This document shows, piece by piece, positions 58,471 through 64,000 of a DNA stretch of 64,000 nt. The DNA is from Enoplosus armatus (lineage: Eukaryota; Chordata; Actinopteri; Centrarchiformes; Enoplosidae): NCBI RefSeq assembly GCF_043641665.1, contig NC_092184.1, forward strand, positions 21,775,108 to 21,839,107, given 5' to 3'. Under the pieces are notes generated by a model, which saw nothing but the letters and a program-made list of their open reading frames with translations, had not been told where the DNA came from and did not search any database. The position numbers and the translations under genes were made by a program. Numbering within the stretch: position 1 is the stretch's first letter; every line of letters starts with the position of its first letter.

Positions 58471-61400
58471 ATTATTCCTGTTTCTAGGCCAAGACGTTCA
58501 AGTCATTCTCCCCTCCGATGCACACACTCTCCTCCCATTTCAACAGACTCCTAACAATATGCATTGAAGCCTCCAGTTGATACGGGGTTTCAAATAGAAT
58601 CACTTCTCCCTGCTGCTTGCCTCCTCGCGCTTCCAAATGCAAAATGTGATTTACGTCGTCACGAGTCTCCACAGCCTCCTTCAGCTGCATCTGTCTCATT
58701 CTCGCTGCACACTTTTAAGTACCAATTTGGGGCCTTATTGAACCCAGCTTAAAGTGCAAAGAGCAATTTGTCATGCAATTCATTGCTCAAGACAAAAAGT
58801 TCAGAGGCATTGTATGAACTCTGGGAATAATAGGCTGCCAGGGGAGCACATATGGATCAAATATAAGTGGTCTCTGTCCTTTTTGACCAAGCTGGGACTT
58901 CCTCCAAAGCTCCTACCCTTCTCACCCCCCAGCAGAGACTTCGCTCCTCGTTTGTCACCTGTGCCACCAGGCCCGAAGAGGTTGTCTGGTTTTGATGAAT
59001 GGAGCGAGGGCCTCTGGCCTTACTCTGCCATCCATCAACTTCTGTGGATGTACAGCATTAAAGACAAACAGCTCTTGCTGCCTCTGTGACTCTGGTAGAC
59101 TTTTGACACCTATAGCCCGGGATTGGCAAAACGTAATTCGATTCAACCACATCTACTGTACATACATCCACGGTGGAGCGTGCAGAGTGTTCTTATAACC
59201 TACTTTTACATTGCTTTCTTTTTGTGCACTTCCATGAAGAGGGCATGTTAGCACAAGTGATGCATTTTTCTGTTTAAATTTCCATCTGTTTGTCGGAGAA
59301 AACACAAAATATAGGCTGTACTACCCTATGTCGATGATGACTCCTCCTCTGGTAACATTTGTGGCTCCACTTGTTAGGAAAGTAGTGGAATCCAATGAAT
59401 TAGAATTAATATGATCTAAAGAAAAATGGACAACAATCACGCTGGCCAGTTTTTATATTATGCTTCCTTTGTGCAGGAGGGATAGCAGACATTTTTCACC
59501 TACAGTACAGCAGGTTTGGAGAGCATGTCACTTGTATACATACTCTGTAAGTATTTTATATCTTTGCTTATCCCGTAGCAGCTCTAAATGTATGTCAGGT
59601 GTTAAGCTGAATTGATTTTCTCAGGGAAATGTCGCTCAAAATAACTGCGAAGGCATTGCAAGCTCTCAGATAAAACATTTACAGAATCTGTCAGACTCGT
59701 GTCCTTGGATGGAAACTTTATGACAGCTCAGACTTGGGTATCTCAGGCCTGTGCAGACTTCTAGTCTCTTGGTCTTTGGGTACACTGATCCTGCCTATTC
59801 AACATCTCTTCAAGTGTCACAGATAAGTCAACACTACATACTGTAGGTGCACAGCTTCGACAGAGCACTTCCAATAAAAAATGGAGCCCAGATGTGAGTC
59901 TGTGGCTGCAGGAATCCTCACACATCAGAAGTCTATTCTCTCAGGAACAGAGGAGCACAAATGAGGCTCTCATCTCCTCTCCATAGTTCATGCTGAACGT
60001 CCCGGCTCATGTTGCATGCGCCTCACACCTTTGGGAAATTAATGCTAGTACTGTAAATGGAATTTAGATTAATGCGTCATAATCTATAGACAGCTTGGCG
60101 ATCCCTTAATAAAAAAATATGTGAAAGAAATGATATTAATTTTCACGAGCTTGTTACTCTGAAACTTCTGAAACAGAGGATTATTGTGGATAGCACTTCA
60201 TATTCAAGTTGAAATGCATAAGCTTTCTTTTTTTGGATTTCATGCATCTAAAATTAGCTATAAATACTTAAACAAATTGCATCTTTCCCCCAGATACCAT
60301 CTCTCCTCTATCTCCCAAATGAGATAGTGGAATGGACCCTGGCATGACATTGAATTAACCTCTCACATACCAGCAAAGGTTCATTTGGAGATAAGGTTAC
60401 TATTAAGGCAGGTTGTCTACCTCTCTCCCTCTGCCCCTATCTCTCTCTACCCCCCCCTCTTCCCTCTGTGTCTTCTCCATCCCCCTTTTTCCCCCACTTC
60501 AATTAACAGTAATAGAGTCTGGGCATATTGCCTCTTGTCCGTTCATCCTGGCAGCACATCCCCTGCTTCGGCTCTGTCTTCCTAACACCAGACTATGTTG
60601 CAATTACATTACGGCTCAGTGGTATCAGGGGTGCCTGTGTCAAGGTGACACTATGTGAGAAAACACCTGCGTGTTCACAATGACCTCCAACCGGTAGCGG
60701 TGCTAGCGGGGCTCGACAGCTGACACTGTGTCTTGAATCAACTTCAGTGCCTTCAGGCAGAATGGAGGCCCATACAGACAAGTTTAGGCTGCTGGTTTCA
60801 TTGGAAGGCTAAATGGAGATGTAGGTTTGTGCCCCAGGGAAAAGGAAAAGGTGGTCTTAAGAAGCAGGTTTTCCTTCACAGAATGAAGACATCATGCATA
60901 ACCTTGAGATGTTACCTTGGGCAAGTAGATGAGTTAACATTTCCTGTCATAATTCGGCTGTGAGAAAACTACAAAAAGTGTTTGCAGCTCTGTAGGCTAC
61001 GTGCTGTGTGTGCTAATCCAAGCCGGAGGAAAATGTTCACTCCTTGTCTTTCTCCTTGTTTTGTACTGTTAGGGATTTTTGATAAAGGGATATCCTCCCC
61101 TGCCACACTCCCACAATATGTTTGTCACTGCAGGCAGATTAAATCACAGTTTTCAAGGTTAATTAGCTTTTATTGTCTTGATTATGATGTAGGTGCACAT
61201 TTCACCGCCTACTTTAGTTTTATTATTAGTTATTTTTTGATCACTTTTATGTAGGTGTGTTTATGTAGGATTCATGATTGCACAGTTACGAAAAAAAGAG
61301 GTTACACAAACTTGATCACACTAAATAGAGACAACTAGGCGCTCAGGATGGGACACATTAAAGCTTTCAGGCAGTGCTTTAAATTACTCATTTTTAAAAG

Positions 61401-64000
61401 GAGCAAAAATGTAATTTTTGATTTGGCTCTTGTTAGACATTTCACAGGTATTTACAGAGGAAAAAAAGCAATGTAAGTTTTATATGGTTTCATTGACACA
61501 AAGGTCACATACATAAATCTATATCTTGGATAATATTTTAAGATGTAAACACTGGAGATATAGGACATTTTGGAGACACTCTTAACCTTTCCTTTGTGAC
61601 TTTTTACCTCAGCTATAATCTTACTGAAAAATATTCTGTTGGTTAGATCCCAGTGAAACCTCAACAGCACTAATTTATCTGTGCCTGTTTCCAATAAGGA
61701 ACAGTGTGAATAGGATTTCATTGATTGGGTGGTTAGCAAAGCAGATTGCTTTGTTGCATGTTTCCAGTGATGACAGGGTGTCTCTAAAATGGGTTCTATA
61801 ATGTTGCACTGACTTAATGATCAATACTGTATTTGTTTTTGAATTTCTGGCACTTCCTTCTTCAGTTCTTGTTCAGAAAATCATAAGATATCGGAGCATT
61901 TTACATCATGCCCGTCTGCTGCTACAAGATTGGTTTATGCAAAGCTACTTTGGGCACAGAGCACTTATCAGATTGGTGTGAAGCTTAACACCAGCCACAC
62001 TTTAAAGGATAGCCTTTTGCTCTTTATTTAAATGGCTTAAATCTTCTTAGATTTAGCCCTTTGGCTGAGGTAGTGCGCCACTATCACTGGGTGCAGCCTC
62101 ACTAACCTCTCATTACACAGCGTTCAGGAGCAACCAAAGCGCAAGACTCAACCACAACATTAGCACTGCTTCATTTAAGCAGCTGCGACCTCATGTCTCA
62201 TTCGTTGCACCTCAAATCTGATAATAATAATATTCAATAATAAAAAAACTGGTGAATCTGCAAGTAGCAGATTACCACAGTACAAAACACAAAGTGCATT
62301 CTAGTTTGAACAAAGTCAAAAAGGAAAGGAAAGGAGGATGGATAAAGTGATTGCTTGTGAAAGTCTACTTTCCAGGAAGTCACAATGATGGCTCATTTTC
62401 GGAGTCTTTTCCCTGTAAATAAAGTGGGGACTGAGCACAATAGCAAATTCTTCCACGTGCCATGTTCGTATTTCAGAGAGCTTTACAAAGGGAAGAGAAA
62501 TGTACTCGCACTGAAGTGAAAGTTGATGAGATTTGGAAGTGGAACCTCTCACTTGAGGCTTACATTTCAAAAGAAGTAAGGAAGAAATGTGGTGTGAAAA
62601 AAACTACTCACACTTCTTTGTGATGCCTTTCTCCTAAAAATTAAGGTTTGAAATGTCTCCCTGGGAGGCAGAGAGAAGGGAATTTGACTTAAAAATCAGC
62701 TGTGGGACAGTTTTCCAACCAGTTTGGTTTGGTACAAAAATCTCTTGAGATGATGGAACAGGCCACATTCAACCAGGTGCAGTGGCCACAAACAAAGCTG
62801 AACAGAACAGAGTATGCTCATATTAAAGACCTAAATAAAACCGAAATAATAAATAAATAAATTCCTCTCACTTTCTTTGTAAGGAAAATATAAAAGTATA
62901 AAACAATTCCTTGACGTATTAGTGGAGACAGCGTCTAAGCTTCAGGCCTCTGGCTTGACTGACATCTGATTTCGGTGTTGCTTGCTAGGACACATGCTGT
63001 CATCTTCCATGGTGTGCCACTGACTGGAGCATGCCACAGCCCAGTATAGCCTACAAACGTTGATACCCCTTTTTCAACAAGCCCAGCTTCGGTTACTGTT
63101 ATGTACAAGATTCAGCATTTGGGAGGACCAAACATGCTGTCAAGTTTGTTTTCCACTGGGACGCCGCTAACTTGGATATATGCTAGTGATTTCATGTAAT
63201 TCTTTTTTTTTTCAGTTCGGCTTTACTCTATGGGGCCAACTCACAGTAGCGACAAAAGCATCCATGTGTCAGCCACATAAATAAGAACAAGTGTGACCCA
63301 TATTCATAGCCAGCCAGGTCCCATGAATATCCATCAGCCAATGAATGTGCTCCGATTAGACTGATAATTATATATCCTGGCTGTCTAATATGTGTCAGTC
63401 TCACTATGAGGTAATAATGACGATGAAGGCCAAGGGGCAATATCTTTAAGTGAGCCGCACAGTGAATATGTGAGGCTGAGATAGGTGAATGTGTGAATAT
63501 TTGAAAAGTACTACAAACTTGAGATTCATTCTTACTTGACTACCAAATACACTGAACAAATTACCAAAAGATCTACTGTAAAATATAAGAAAAATGAACA
63601 TTTTTCATAGTACTGGTTGCCCTTTGTTTCTTTATCTGACTGGATTGACCGTCATTGTACGATATCTTGTATGACTACCAGAGGCTATCAGCCTGGTAAC
63701 AGCATCCTAGACAGCTACAAATATCACACAACCTGTTCACCAAATATATCAAGGGATACAACATGGGACCCTCACACACACACACACACACACACACTGC
63801 TATGAAAGGCTAACGCATACAAAGGCACACCAGGAAGCCCGATGCAGAGCGGGTGTCTTACTGATTACAAACAATGTGAGACATCTCAAGGCTACTATCC
63901 TGCTTCTCTCAGCATGGTAAATATTGCAATGTGATCTTTCTCTCTTTATTCCTCTCCTTTTCCACACAGTGTTTGGCTTTCTCACTACGTGTCACCCGCC
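58471..64000. other. Gene-free right end of window
   Basis: No exon or transposon border recognised. Low-complexity features are a pyrimidine-rich tract (60415-60500) and a CA microsatellite (63773-63797). The block 63225-63450, with TGAATATCCATC, ATGAATGTGC and TAATTATATATCC motifs, is complex and could be regulatory. Confidence 0.4.
63773..63797. repeat. (CA)n microsatellite
   Basis: About 12 uninterrupted CA units. Confidence 0.95.

Overview
This window is nuclear DNA from a bony fish. The evidence is split genes with GT-AG introns, vertebrate protein sequences, (GT)n and (CTAT)n microsatellites, L2-like LINE fragments, and interspersed repeats that I associate from memory with percomorph teleosts. 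Species cannot be named. It contains two protein-coding genes, arranged tail to tail, and about 40 kb of gene-poor DNA.

1-6.6 kb, + strand: the last seven exons of a beta-galactosidase-1-like gene, closest to GLB1L2. They encode 234 residues plus the stop, covering the C-terminal jelly-roll part. The catalytic GH35 domain would lie left of the window. 6.65-10.5 kb is intergenic.

10.5-23.2 kb, - strand: a complete b3gat1 (glucuronyltransferase P, the HNK-1 epitope enzyme). Four coding exons (23156-23045, 19644-19133, 14774-14478, 11387-11301) give 335 residues. There is also a probable intron in the 3' UTR (11276-10948). Exon phases agree throughout. The first coding exon carries an upstream ATG whose reading frame overlaps the real start. 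The glb1l2-b3gat1 pair in convergent orientation matches the human 11q25 order, so this looks like ancestral synteny.

23.2-64 kb: I find no protein-coding gene. If b3gat1 has distal 5' exons they lie here. Two minus-strand segments with good splice borders (26910-26885 and 44287-44049) are candidates. The rest is unique AT-rich sequence, microsatellites and mobile-element debris: two LINE 3' ends overall (one in b3gat1 intron 1, one at 57.4-58.5 kb), a 372-bp solo LTR with a perfect 5-bp target duplication nested in the second LINE, three copies of a fold-back MITE-like family with TTAA ends, and four pieces of a GCTAAC-rich repeat family.

Most short open frames in the window are chance or low-complexity frames. 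I did not find a convincing new multi-gene system. The most useful leads are the b3gat1 upstream ORF, the 3' UTR intron, the candidate distal exons and the nested element history.
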